DNA of 64,000 bases from Pseudomonas huaxiensis (lineage in GTDB: Bacteria; Pseudomonadota; Gammaproteobacteria; Pseudomonadales; Pseudomonadaceae), in assembly GCF_003231275.1 (NCBI RefSeq), contig NZ_QKVL01000003.1, positions 124,001-188,000 on the forward strand, given 5' to 3'. The notes beneath the pieces were generated by a model. It was not told where the DNA came from. It worked only from the letters and a program-made list of their open reading frames with translations, and did no database searches. A program made the position numbers and the translations under genes. Below are positions 25,360 to 33,279 of the stretch, in pieces; position 1 is the first letter of the stretch; every line of letters begins with the position of its first letter.

Positions 25360-26313
25360 TCAGGCGAACTGCGCGATCAGCCAGGCCTTCAACCGCAAGC
25401 ACGCCGGGTCGTCAGCCTTTTCTTCCTTGACGATCAAATACTGCAACGCCTCACTGAGGGTCAGTTCCTCGGCTACCGGCCGTACCAGACGCCCTTCGCG
25501 CACCATATCCCGCACAAGGTGATCCCAGCCCAGCGCCACGCCTTGCCCATCGAGCGCCATCTGCACCACCAGGCCGTAGTCATTGCTAGTGAAGTAATGC
25601 GAATGGTCTGAGGCGGCGAGCGGCCAGTCCCGCGCCTGCAAGGCGAACCAGGCATCCCAGTCGACATGCTCGGTCAATTGGGCGCGGCCATAGGGGTTGA
25701 GGTCCAGCAGCACGCTGTTACGAATACCCTCCAGCGTTTTCAGCTCGGGATGGGCATTCAGGTAACCGGGCGAACACACCGGATAGACCACCTCGTGAAA
25801 CAGCGGCGTACGCAGGTAGCCAGGGCGCAGATCGAAAATCTTGGTGACGAAAATATCCGGATCGATTCCCGGCTCTAGCGCCAGGAAATGCTGAGTGGTG
25901 ATGATGTTCACATCCAGATCGGGATTCGCACTGAAGAAGCTGTGCATCCGGCGTGACAACCAGAGCGTCGACATCGCCGGCGAGCAGCACAGCGTCAAGG
26001 TGCGCTTGTCACTCTTCTGCCGCCGAATACGCTCGGTGGCCTGAAAGATATTGAGCAACGACAGTTGCGCCGCATCGAACAACGCCGCACCCGATGGGGT
26101 GAGCATCACTTCGCGGCCCGAACGGACGAACAACTCCGTCCCGAGATGGGTTTCCAGTTCGCGAATCTGCCGACTGATCGCAGCCTGGGTGACACACAGC
26201 GCTTCGGCGGCACGGGTGAAATTGCGGTACTTGGCCGCGGCCACGAAGGAACGCATGGCCTTGAACGACGGCATGGCAATCAGGGACTGGTCAGGCTGCG
26301 AGCGCTTGGTCAT
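25360..26313 (-). CDS. LysR-family transcriptional regulator
   Basis: A 317-residue regulator starting MTKRSQPDQSLIAMPSF at 26313; the frame open to 26556 is not LysR-like. The N-terminal winged helix reads AAKYRNFTRAAEALCVTQAAISRQIRELETHLG. The effector domain follows from about residue 100 and resembles GcvA-type LysR proteins. It is divergent from azlC with a 100-bp gap, the usual layout for a LysR regulator and its target, so control of azlCD is likely. The ligand is unknown. Confidence 0.9.
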   Translation of the reverse strand: MTKRSQPDQSLIAMPSFKAMRSFVAAAKYRNFTRAAEALCVTQAAISRQIRELETHLGTELFVRSGREVMLTPSGAALFDAAQLSLLNIFQATERIRRQKSDKRTLTLCCSPAMSTLWLSRRMHSFFSANPDLDVNIITTQHFLALEPGIDPDIFVTKIFDLRPGYLRTPLFHEVVYPVCSPGYLNAHPELKTLEGIRNSVLLDLNPYGRAQLTEHVDWDAWFALQARDWPLAASDHSHYFTSNDYGLVVQMALDGQGVALGWDHLVRDMVREGRLVRPVAEELTLSEALQYLIVKEEKADDPACLRLKAWLIAQFA

Positions 26314-26413
26314 AACAAAAAGTGCCTGGTTTCTCGAACAATAAGTCGGTTCAGCGCGGCGGGCCGGGGCCCTACACTGTATCGCCATATGACAATAACA
26401 ACGAGGACCTGAC

Positions 26414-27148
26414 ATGCCGCTGCGCACAGGTCGGGAAGCCTTCCTGCAAGGTACCCGCGCACTGATCCCGCTGATCCCCGGCGTCATTCCCTTTGGCCTG
26501 GTCACCGGCGTCATGGCGATCAAGATGGGCATGTCGCCCGGCATGGCCATCGGCATGACCCTGCTGTTCTATTCCGGCTCCGCCCAGATGGTCGCCCTGC
26601 AACTTATCCACAATGGCGTGCTGCCGCTGGCCATTGTCGTGACGGCATTGATCATCAACCTGCGCTTCATCATGTACAGCGCCTCGCTCGCTCCGCATCA
26701 ACACACGCTGCCACGCCGCTGGAAGTGGCCGCTGTCCTACATGCTCTCCGACCAGTCCTACGCACTCTGCACCCTCAAGCTGAGCAGCGGCGAACTCGGC
26801 AGGTTCGCTCACCACTACTACGCCGGCACCGCCGTGGCCATGTGGCTGGCGTGGAATCTGTCGGTCATCGCGGGGGTCTACCTGGGCGCGAGCATTCCGG
26901 AAAGCTGGTCGCTGGGCTTTGCCATTCCGCTGTCGTTCCTTGCGCTGCTGGTGCCCGGCATACGCAGCCTGCCGAGCCTTGGCGCGGCGATCACCGGCGG
27001 CGTGCTCGCGGTGCTGGCGGTGGACCTGCCCTACAACCTCGGACTGGTCACCGCCTCCCTCGGCGGTATCAGTGCCGGCCTGCTGATCGAACGGCTGCGC
27101 CGCAAATCACCCGACATGACGCTCCAGGCGAAAGGGGAACATCCATGA
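26414..27148 (+). CDS. azlC: AzlC-family branched-chain amino acid exporter, large subunit
   Basis: A 244-residue membrane protein. The region RALIPLIPGVIPFGLVTGV near the N-terminus and FYSGSAQMVALQLI are characteristic of AzlC. There are about six helices in total. With the small AzlD subunit it exports branched-chain amino acids or analogues such as 4-azaleucine. Its stop overlaps the azlD start by four bases. The divergent LysR gene is the likely regulator. Confidence 0.92.
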   Translation: MPLRTGREAFLQGTRALIPLIPGVIPFGLVTGVMAIKMGMSPGMAIGMTLLFYSGSAQMVALQLIHNGVLPLAIVVTALIINLRFIMYSASLAPHQHTLPRRWKWPLSYMLSDQSYALCTLKLSSGELGRFAHHYYAGTAVAMWLAWNLSVIAGVYLGASIPESWSLGFAIPLSFLALLVPGIRSLPSLGAAITGGVLAVLAVDLPYNLGLVTASLGGISAGLLIERLRRKSPDMTLQAKGEHP

Positions 27149-27471
27149 GCGACCTGGCGTTGTGGGGATTGTTCGTGGCGGTGGGCGTTGGCACGTTCGC
27201 CATGCGCCTGTCGTTCATCGAGCTGTATGGACAACTGCGCATACCGCCGCTGGTGAGCCGGGCGCTGGCCTATGTGCCGGCGAGCGTCCTGGCTGCCCTG
27301 GTCCTGCCCGCAGTGATGTACCCCGATGGACACGGCGATTTCGTACTCGCCAACGCGCAAATTCCCGCCGCCATCATCGCCGCCGCCGTGGCCTGGAAAA
27401 CGCGCAATACCCTGCTGACGCTGGCGGTGGGCATGGGGGCCTTATGGAGTTTCAAGTGGATGCTCGGATAA
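27145..27471 (+). CDS. azlD: AzlD-family exporter small subunit
   Basis: A 108-residue membrane protein with four helices, starting MSDLALWGLFVAVGVGTFAMRLSF at 27145 in an ATGA overlap with azlC. PPLVSRALAYVPASVLAALVLPA is the AzlD signature. It completes the AzlCD exporter. Confidence 0.92.
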   Translation: MSDLALWGLFVAVGVGTFAMRLSFIELYGQLRIPPLVSRALAYVPASVLAALVLPAVMYPDGHGDFVLANAQIPAAIIAAAVAWKTRNTLLTLAVGMGALWSFKWMLG

Positions 27472-27490
27472 GCCGCAGCCCGTGACAGGC

Positions 27491-27523
27491 AAAAAAGGCA
27501 CCGGTGCGAACCAGTGCCTTTCC
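27491..27523 (-). terminator. Terminator at the end of the RNA-repair operon
   Basis: On the minus strand AAGGCAC-TGG...CCG-GTGCCTT is followed by six T. It lies two bases past the rlaP stop. On the plus strand it could also halt azlCD transcription, although with a shorter T-run. Confidence 0.8.
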
Positions 27524-27525
27524 GA

Positions 27526-28326
27526 TCAAACAGCCGTAGCGCTCACGCACTCCCGCAGAAACGCATCCAGCTTCGACACGTCACCGGTGTGCGTGCGTGG
27601 AGCGCTCATGCTCTCGGCTCGGTGCAGCTCGGTTTCCACCAGATGCTGCAACACCGGGCGAACCGGGCCACACGCGGCCTCACCGACCTGCCGCTTGAGG
27701 CGCAGCAGTTCATTGATCTCCGCGCACTGGACCGGGTCATCGAGGGTTGCCGCCAGCAGTTCCTCAAACACCATCGGCGGCACGCCGAGTCCCTGGTCTA
27801 TCCAGCGCACCGCCAACAGCGGTCGCAGGACGTAGAAGTACTTCTTGTAGCGCACTTCATCGCCGCGCAGAAACGCGCGGTAGTTGTTCCGCGCCATTGC
27901 CAGGTAGTGCGCCCGTACCGCCGCCGGCGAATGGAACTCCAGCGCCAGCTCGCGCAGTCGCCTGCTCGCCACATCGTCCTGGCGATAGACCAGTGGCGAG
28001 TCCAGCCACTCCAGCAAGGTCGGGTTGGACTTGCGCAACAAGCGCAGGGCCTTGCGCAGTTCCCAGCCACTGAGGTCGAGTTCGTCGGTCAGCGGACGCT
28101 CCAGCACATCGCGCGGCTCTTCCACGCGCAAATACCAGTCCGGCTGATGCACATAGACGAAGCGCACATCGTAATCGCTGTCCGGCGACGCGAAGCCCCA
28201 GGCGCGGCTGCCGGACTCGCAGGCATACAACACACGCACCTGCTGCTCGCGCTCGACACGCTGCAGTTCTTCCAGCACCCGCTCGCGCATCGCGGCGGAC
28301 AATGGATGTCGCTCTTCTCTGTTCAT
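27526..28326 (-). CDS. rlaP: RlaP-type nucleotidyltransferase (RtcB-associated)
   Basis: A 266-residue protein of the polymerase-beta nucleotidyltransferase superfamily. The catalytic signature is GSRAWGFASPDSDYDVR with Gly39-Ser40 and Asp51, Asp53. The C-terminal helical part contains ARNNYRAFLRGDEVRYKKYFYVLRPLLA, the conserved region of the PF10127/RlaP family. These enzymes accompany RtcB RNA ligase and are thought to add nucleotides to damaged RNA ends. It is the last gene of the operon, 13 bases after rtcB. The substrate is inferred from context; a tRNA-like substrate is plausible because tRNA-like genes head this operon. Confidence 0.85.
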   Translation of the reverse strand: MNREERHPLSAAMRERVLEELQRVEREQQVRVLYACESGSRAWGFASPDSDYDVRFVYVHQPDWYLRVEEPRDVLERPLTDELDLSGWELRKALRLLRKSNPTLLEWLDSPLVYRQDDVASRRLRELALEFHSPAAVRAHYLAMARNNYRAFLRGDEVRYKKYFYVLRPLLAVRWIDQGLGVPPMVFEELLAATLDDPVQCAEINELLRLKRQVGEAACGPVRPVLQHLVETELHRAESMSAPRTHTGDVSKLDAFLRECVSATAV

Positions 28327-28339
28327 TTCGGTGTTCTCC

Positions 28340-29563
28340 CTACCCCTTCACACACACCACCTGCCGCAGCGTGTGCACCACTTCCACCAGCTCACGCTGG
28401 GCATGCATCACCGCGTCGATGTCCTTGTAGGCCATCGGGATCTCGTCGATCACGTCCTTGTCCTTGCGGCATTCGACGTGGGCGGTGGCGCGTTTCTGGT
28501 CCTCGACAGTGAACTGCTTCTTCGCCTGGGTCCGGCTCATGGTGCGGCCGGCGCCGTGGCTGCAGGAGCAGAACGCCTCTTCGTTGCCCAACCCGCGGAC
28601 GATGAAACTCTTCGCACCCATCGAGCCCGGAATGATCCCGAGCTGGCCCTTCTGCGCCGACACCGCGCCCTTGCGGGTCACCAGTATTTCTTCACCAAAG
28701 TGCTGCTCTTTCTGCACATAGTTGTGGTGACAGTTCACCGCTTCGAGGTTGGCCTCGAACGGCTTGCGGATCACCTGTCGCGCCGTAGCAATCACCGCCT
28801 GCATCATCAGTTCGCGGTTCTGTCGGGCGAAGTCCTGGGCCCAGCCCACCGCCTCGACATAGTCGTCGTAATGCCGGCTGCCTTCCTCGAAATAGGCCAG
28901 GCTGCGATCCGGCAAGTTGGCGATGTGCTGACGCATATCCGCCTGCGCCAGCTCGATGAACAGGTTGCCGATGGCATTGCCGACCCCGCGCGAACCGCTG
29001 TGCAGCATGAACCAGACCCGATTCACTTCATCCAGGCAGACCTCGATGAAGTGGTTGCCTCCGCCGAGTGTGCCCAGGTGCGCACGGTTGTTGGTCTTCT
29101 CCAGCTTCGGGTACTTGTCGGTGATCGCCTTGAAGCGCCCGGCCATCGCCGACCAGGCCTGGTCGGCCGCGTTCGGCACATGCTCCCAGGCGCCCTGGTC
29201 GCGGCGCCCGAAGGTCTTGCCGTGGGGCACGGCCTTCTCGATGGCGCTGCGCAGGCCGAACAGGTTATCCGGCAGGTCCGCTGCCACCAGCGAGGTGCGC
29301 GCGGCGATCATGCCGCAGCCGATATCCACGCCCACCGCCGCGGGAATGATCGCGCCCTGGGTGGGGATCACGCTGCCAATGGTCGAGCCCTTGCCCAGGT
29401 GCACATCCGGCATCACCGCCATGTGTTTGAAGATAAACGGCATGCGCGCCGTGTTCAGCAGTTGCTGGCGCGCATCGGGCTCCAGCGGCACGCCTTCGAT
29501 CCAGGCTTTCACCGGCTTGCCGTTGGCGACTTCCAGCAGTTGATAGGTTGCGTCTTTCATCAT
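28340..29563 (-). CDS. rtcB: RNA-splicing ligase RtcB
   Basis: A 407-residue ligase matching the family's usual 408. The metal site includes Asp80 and Cys83 in VGVDIGCGM, with NNRAHLGTLGGGNHF further on. His336 in SHGAGRTMSR is the guanylated histidine. RtcB joins 2',3'-cyclic phosphate or 3'-phosphate RNA ends to 5'-OH ends using GTP and Mn. It is the middle gene of slipin-rtcB-rlaP, downstream of tandem tRNA-like RNAs and the sigma-54 promoter controlled by RtcR. No archease or RtcA gene is present here. Confidence 0.96.
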   Translation of the reverse strand: MMKDATYQLLEVANGKPVKAWIEGVPLEPDARQQLLNTARMPFIFKHMAVMPDVHLGKGSTIGSVIPTQGAIIPAAVGVDIGCGMIAARTSLVAADLPDNLFGLRSAIEKAVPHGKTFGRRDQGAWEHVPNAADQAWSAMAGRFKAITDKYPKLEKTNNRAHLGTLGGGNHFIEVCLDEVNRVWFMLHSGSRGVGNAIGNLFIELAQADMRQHIANLPDRSLAYFEEGSRHYDDYVEAVGWAQDFARQNRELMMQAVIATARQVIRKPFEANLEAVNCHHNYVQKEQHFGEEILVTRKGAVSAQKGQLGIIPGSMGAKSFIVRGLGNEEAFCSCSHGAGRTMSRTQAKKQFTVEDQKRATAHVECRKDKDVIDEIPMAYKDIDAVMHAQRELVEVVHTLRQVVCVKG

Positions 29564-29592
29564 CGTGTTCCGTCATTGCCGGCAGGCCTGGC

Positions 29593-30738
29593 TCAGGCCT
29601 GCTTCAGCGTTACCAATCCATTCAATACCTGATCCAGGCCGCCGAACACCGAAATCCGGTCGATCCGCTCGGCCACCCGCTCCAGGGTTTCCAGCTCCTT
29701 GAGGCGCAGCGCGACAGGGTTGTCTTCCATCACCTTCGCCGTGTTCAACAGCGAGCGGGTTGCCGAGGTTTCTTCGCGGCGGCGGATCACGTTGGCCTGG
29801 GCCGACTTTTCCGCTTCCACCACCTGGGCCAGCAGGGTCTTCATCTCGCCAGGCAAGATGATGTCACGCACGCCCAACCCGGTGACCTCGATCCCGCTGT
29901 CCGCCAACCGCGCCGCGAGGTGGGCGCTCACCGCCTCGTCGATCAGTTGCTTGTTCTCCAGCAACTCGTCGAGGCTACGGGTTCCCACCGCCGCCCGCAG
30001 GCCGAATTGCAACTCGCGATACAGGTGTTCCTGCGGCTTGCTCAGTTGCGAGAAAGCCGTCAGTACATCGCCGTAACGCCAGTTGGCAATCAGGTTGAGG
30101 CGCAGGCTCACCTTGTCGCGGGTGAGGATTTCCTGGCCACTGACTTCCAGCGCCTGAATCCGGGTGTCGATCAGTTCCACACTAACCTGACGGTTGTAAC
30201 GCCAGAAACCGTACTGCCCCGCAGGCAGCAGTTCCAGCACCACGCCGTCGATTTTCAGCACGCCGACCTGATACGCCGGCACCTGTACCATCAACACCGC
30301 GTCCAGCCCCGCCAGGGTCCGGCCCCGCAGGTTCGACTGACTCAGCCGCGCCACCAGCGCGGCATCCAGCCGGTAATCCTGGCTGAAATCCTGCCGTTCC
30401 AGACGCTGTCCGGCCTGGCCTTTCCAATACAACTGGCGACTGCCGGGCGGGAGGATTTCCACCAGCCAGTCCTCTTCGTAACGCAGGCCGACCTCGTCGC
30501 TGCCGACATCCATGCGGGTGAAGTACTGCTCCACCAGCGCCGGCTCGGACTGGCGCAGGTAACCGGCCAGACGGTGCTCGAACAGCGGCGCATTGAGGCT
30601 GAACGTCTCCACGCTCAGGCGGTTGTGAAAGTCGAAATGGCGGTGGGTGCCCGGCTCCAGGATGGCGAGAAAGTCGCCTTCCGAGTACAGCAGGCCACGT
30701 TCGTTCTTCTTCACGGTAAAGCGCTTGAGCATTTTCAT
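29593..30738 (-). CDS. Slipin-family SPFH/band-7 protein
   Basis: A 381-residue protein starting MKMLKRFTVKKNERGLLYSEGDF at 30738 with AAGGA upstream; upstream extension to 31053 would run through the tRNA-like gene. The band-7/SPFH domain covers about 130-300, with QALEVSGQEILTRDKVSLRLNL and GVRDIILPGEMKTLLAQVVEAEKSAQANVIRRREETSA. A C-terminal helical region follows. There is no strong transmembrane helix, so association with membrane may need a partner. It is the first protein-coding gene of the RNA-repair operon. It could scaffold RtcB and RlaP; this is inference. Confidence 0.85.
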   Translation of the reverse strand: MKMLKRFTVKKNERGLLYSEGDFLAILEPGTHRHFDFHNRLSVETFSLNAPLFEHRLAGYLRQSEPALVEQYFTRMDVGSDEVGLRYEEDWLVEILPPGSRQLYWKGQAGQRLERQDFSQDYRLDAALVARLSQSNLRGRTLAGLDAVLMVQVPAYQVGVLKIDGVVLELLPAGQYGFWRYNRQVSVELIDTRIQALEVSGQEILTRDKVSLRLNLIANWRYGDVLTAFSQLSKPQEHLYRELQFGLRAAVGTRSLDELLENKQLIDEAVSAHLAARLADSGIEVTGLGVRDIILPGEMKTLLAQVVEAEKSAQANVIRRREETSATRSLLNTAKVMEDNPVALRLKELETLERVAERIDRISVFGGLDQVLNGLVTLKQA

Positions 30739-31020
30739 AATCTGTTTTCCTTCTCTAATTTCGATCATCCAGGGTGCCGGTGTTCGCCGGCCCGCCGGGT
30801 ATCGCCGATGAAGCCCGCAAGAGACGCGGCATACGGACATCCTGTCCCTGTGGCCGGATCCTCCAGCCGAAGCCTGTCTTGTCGCGGGCCCGATCAGCGG
30901 ACCGGGCGGGTCGGCGCTGGCATTGGGTCTGACGTTGCTGGCCACGTGGGCTGACGACGCTTTTCCCACCGCCACACCGGCGGGTATTGCAGTGATGAGT
31001 AGCTGCCTTAACAGGGCAGT

Positions 31021-31089
31021 GTTCGAGCGGGAATCGAACCCGCGACAAGCCATCCGGGATGGCCGCTCTAACCGACTGAGCTATCGAAC
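31021..31089 (-). ncRNA. tRNA-like RNA 2, collapsed anticodon arm
   Basis: A 69-base cloverleaf-like unit on the minus strand. The acceptor stem is GTTCGA/TCGAAC (6 bp). The D arm is GCTC...GAGC, the variable loop TTGTC, and the T arm GCGGG-TTCGATT-CCCGC with a standard T loop. The anticodon arm is only 15 bases: GCCAT and ATGGC close a CCCGG loop that can pair further to a CCG triloop. It has no seven-base anticodon loop and no CCA. A gene caller might label it tRNA-Arg(CCG) or a pseudo-tRNA. It abuts the first unit with no spacer, inside the RtcR-controlled transcript. Confidence 0.75.
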
Positions 31090-31156
31090 TGCGAGCAGGA
31101 GTCGAACCTGCGGCCGATCACCCGAAGGTGACTGCTCTACCAACTGAGCTATCGCA
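31090..31156 (-). ncRNA. tRNA-like RNA 1, UUCG-capped anticodon arm
   Basis: A 67-base cloverleaf-like unit on the minus strand. The acceptor stem is TGCGA/TCGCA (5 bp, extendable to 7 with one mismatch). The D arm is GCTC-AGTTGGTA-GAGC, the variable loop CGGCC, and the T arm GCAGG-TTCGACT-CCTGC. The anticodon arm is 16 bases: GTCACC and GGTGAT close a TTCG tetraloop, so there is no normal decoding loop. No CCA follows; the next base starts the second unit. It lies about 107 bases downstream of the predicted sigma-54 start. Confidence 0.75.
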
Positions 31157-31161
31157 TTGAC

Positions 31162-31244
31162 CCCACTTCGATACAGCGGCATGCCCGACACCGACACCAG
31201 GGTGGGCTCGGGCACCGGCGAGGTTGTGAACCTCGACCCGTGGG
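31162..31244 (-). ncRNA. Structured leader preceding the tRNA-like pair
   Basis: On the minus strand CCCAC and GTGGG at the two ends can pair to close a junction. Inside are two strong hairpins: CGAGGTT-CAC-AACCTCG, and GCCCGA...TCGGGC with an inner CACC/GGTG stem. It starts about 20 bases after the predicted sigma-54 start and ends five bases before the first tRNA-like unit. It may be part of one larger RNA with them. I recognise no known family. Confidence 0.45.
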
Positions 31245-31272
31245 CTGCATCAGCGATGGTCGAGAAGGATAT

Positions 31273-31289
31273 TGCGAGCGGCGTGCCAG
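31273..31289 (-). promoter_or_regulatory. Sigma-54 promoter of the RNA-repair operon
   Basis: On the minus strand CTGGCACG-CCGC-TCGCA has the invariant GG (31287-31286) and GC (31275-31274) exactly ten bases apart, with a full TGGCACG -24 element. The -12 element is TCGCA instead of TTGCA. Transcription would start near 31263 and read through the leader, both tRNA-like RNAs, slipin, rtcB and rlaP. The adjacent divergent RtcR is the expected activator. Confidence 0.8.
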
Positions 31290-31327
31290 CTTTATTTTTC
31301 GCGCCCTAAAAAATTATTAAGTTATTG

Positions 31328-31346
31328 ATTTAAATATCATTTAAAT
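31328..31346. promoter_or_regulatory. Paired ATTTAAAT palindromes, candidate RtcR binding site
   Basis: ATTTAAAT occurs at 31328-31335 and 31339-31346, with centres exactly 11 bp apart, one DNA turn. They lie about 41-60 bp upstream of the -24 element and between rtcR and its target. This is a suitable place for an enhancer-binding protein site. Confidence 0.45.
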
Positions 31347-31437
31347 AAATACGTCACACAGAAAGGCCGAAACCAGCGTAGTAAGCAGTAATGTTTTCTT
31401 ATATTTTGCTATCGCTATTTATCTTTATGGATAACTC

Positions 31438-33051
31438 ATGAAAGCGAAGAAAACAGTCGCCATCGGATTCCTCGGCTCCACCCTCGACCGTGTCGGCAAG
31501 GGCGCCGCGCGCTGGTGGAAATGGCGGCCGACCGTGGGGCTGTGCCAGCAAGCGGAACTGCAGGTCGACCGCCTGGAGCTGATCCACGGCATGGACGCCC
31601 GCGACACCGGCCTGGCCGAACGCATTGCCGCCGATGTGCGGGAAGTGTCGCCGCAGACCGAAGTCCGCCTGCAACCGATGCGGCTGCGCGACCCGTGGGA
31701 TTTCGAAGAGGTGTATGGCGCGCTGCATGATTTCGTCAGTGCCTACCCCGTGGACACCGAGCACGAAGACTACGTCGTGCACATCACCACCGGCACCCAC
31801 GTGGCGCAGATCTGCTGGTTCCTGCTGACCGAAGCGCGTTACCTGCCGGGCCGCCTGGTGCAGACCTCACCCGCGCGGCGCCGGGAAGAAGAACAGAAGC
31901 CTGAAGGCCGGGTGGCGATCATCGACCTAGACCTGTCGCGCTACGACCGCATCGCCTCGCGCTTTCGGCGCGAGCACGAAGAAAGCCTGCTGTTTCTCAA
32001 GTCCGGCATCGCCACGCGCAACGCCGCGTTCAACCGCTCCATCGAGCAGATCGAGCGGGTCGCCGGACGCTCCCGCGCGCCCATGCTGCTGATCGGCCCG
32101 ACCGGCGCGGGCAAATCATTCCTGGCCCGGCGCATCTACGAACTCAAACGGGCGCGGCATCAGTTCCAGGGCCGCTTTGTCGAGATCAACTGCGCCACCC
32201 TGCGCGGCGATGGCGCGATGTCGGCGCTGTTCGGCCATATCAAAGGCGCCTTCACCGGCGCGCAAAACGCCCGCGAAGGGCTGCTGCGCGCGGCGGACGG
32301 CGGCATGCTGTTCCTCGACGAGATCGGTGAACTGGGCGCGGACGAACAAGCCATGCTGCTCAAGGCCATCGAGGAAAAACGCTTCTTCCCGCTGGGTTCC
32401 GACCGCGAAGTCAGCAGCGACTTCCAGTTGATCGCCGGCACCCACCGCGACCTGCGCGAGCGGGTTGCCGAAGGCCTGTTCCGCGAAGACCTGTATGCCC
32501 GCATCAACCTGTGGACGTTCGAACTGCCGGGGCTCGCGGGCCGGCGCGAAGACATCGAACCGAACATCGACTTCGAGCTGCAACGGCATGCCCAGGAACA
32601 GGGCCGACTGGTGCGCTTCAACCTTGAAGCGCGGCGTCACTACCTGGCGTTCGCCCATTCGCCGGAAGCCCGCTGGGCCGGCAACTTCCGCGAACTGTCC
32701 GCGTCCATCACGCGCATGGCGACCCTGGCTGACAGCGGCCGGATCGACCAAGCGTTGGTCGAAGAAGAAATCGACCGTTTGCGCCACGCCTGGGGCTCCG
32801 CTCCCGCCCGCGAGCCGTTGCGGGACTTGCTGGGGGATGACCTGGACAACCTCGACCTGTTCGATCGCGTGCAGCTGCAGGCGGTGATCGAAGTGTGCCA
32901 GCACGCCCGCAGCCTTTCCGAGGCCGGACGGCAGTTGTTCGCCGTCTCACGACAGGCAAAACAGACGCCCAATGATGCGGACCGGTTGCGCAAGTATCTG
33001 GGGCGGTTCGGGTTGGTGTGGGATCAGGGGGTGAGGCTGGAGCAGCCATAA
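31438..33051 (+). CDS. rtcR: RtcR, sigma-54 activator of RNA repair with CARF domain
   Basis: A 537-residue regulator. Residues 1-185 form the RtcR/CARF-type sensing domain with HITTGTHVAQIC at 115-126. The AAA+ domain has GPTGAGKS at 220-227, GAFTGA at 270-275 and LFLDEIGE at 291-298. A short DNA-binding region ends the protein. RtcR activates rtcB operons with sigma-54 when damaged RNA ligand (terminal 2',3'-cyclic phosphate RNA in current models) binds the CARF domain. It is divergent from the operon it probably controls. Full length is normal. Confidence 0.95.
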   Translation: MKAKKTVAIGFLGSTLDRVGKGAARWWKWRPTVGLCQQAELQVDRLELIHGMDARDTGLAERIAADVREVSPQTEVRLQPMRLRDPWDFEEVYGALHDFVSAYPVDTEHEDYVVHITTGTHVAQICWFLLTEARYLPGRLVQTSPARRREEEQKPEGRVAIIDLDLSRYDRIASRFRREHEESLLFLKSGIATRNAAFNRSIEQIERVAGRSRAPMLLIGPTGAGKSFLARRIYELKRARHQFQGRFVEINCATLRGDGAMSALFGHIKGAFTGAQNAREGLLRAADGGMLFLDEIGELGADEQAMLLKAIEEKRFFPLGSDREVSSDFQLIAGTHRDLRERVAEGLFREDLYARINLWTFELPGLAGRREDIEPNIDFELQRHAQEQGRLVRFNLEARRHYLAFAHSPEARWAGNFRELSASITRMATLADSGRIDQALVEEEIDRLRHAWGSAPAREPLRDLLGDDLDNLDLFDRVQLQAVIEVCQHARSLSEAGRQLFAVSRQAKQTPNDADRLRKYLGRFGLVWDQGVRLEQP

Positions 33052-33069
33052 GGGGGTTGCCGCTAAAGG

Positions 33070-33279
33070 CTATCGATTGGCGCGATGCTCAATGCGCCGC
33101 AGCAGCAATCCCCGATGCAGGTCACTCTCGACATGCCCACCGCGAAGGCCGAGGAACTCGACCACATAGGCATCGCGGAAAACGTCCATTACGCCGGGAT
33201 GGGTTAGTGTCACCAGTGGTGTCACTTTTGCCGGTGACAACACGCTGCGTTCGAAAAGGCCGGCCTTGAACGCAACACC
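33070..33279 (-). pseudogene. Fragment of a YhcG/DUF1016-family nuclease gene
   Basis: The minus strand encodes FERSVLSPAKV, then VMDVFRDAYVVEFLGL, GHVESDLHRG and a stop. This matches the middle of YhcG-like proteins (the ERTVLS, DPYVLEFL and ESDLHRGL motifs) just before their PD-(D/E)xK domain. Only about 70 codons remain and neither end of the gene is present. The right edge coincides with the 12-bp duplication that bounds the MITE-like element. Confidence 0.55.

Noticed and set aside
28331..30954. Long plus-strand frames of 433 and 468 codons opposite rtcB and slipin
   Set aside because: They mirror the codon phase of real genes on the minus strand and contain no domain I recognise.
31021..31156. 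Two ordinary tRNA genes, such as tRNA-Arg(CCG)
   Set aside because: Anticodon arms are 15 and 16 bases instead of 17, base 33 of the forced loop is not T, acceptor stems are short and there is no CCA. Decoding is not credible.
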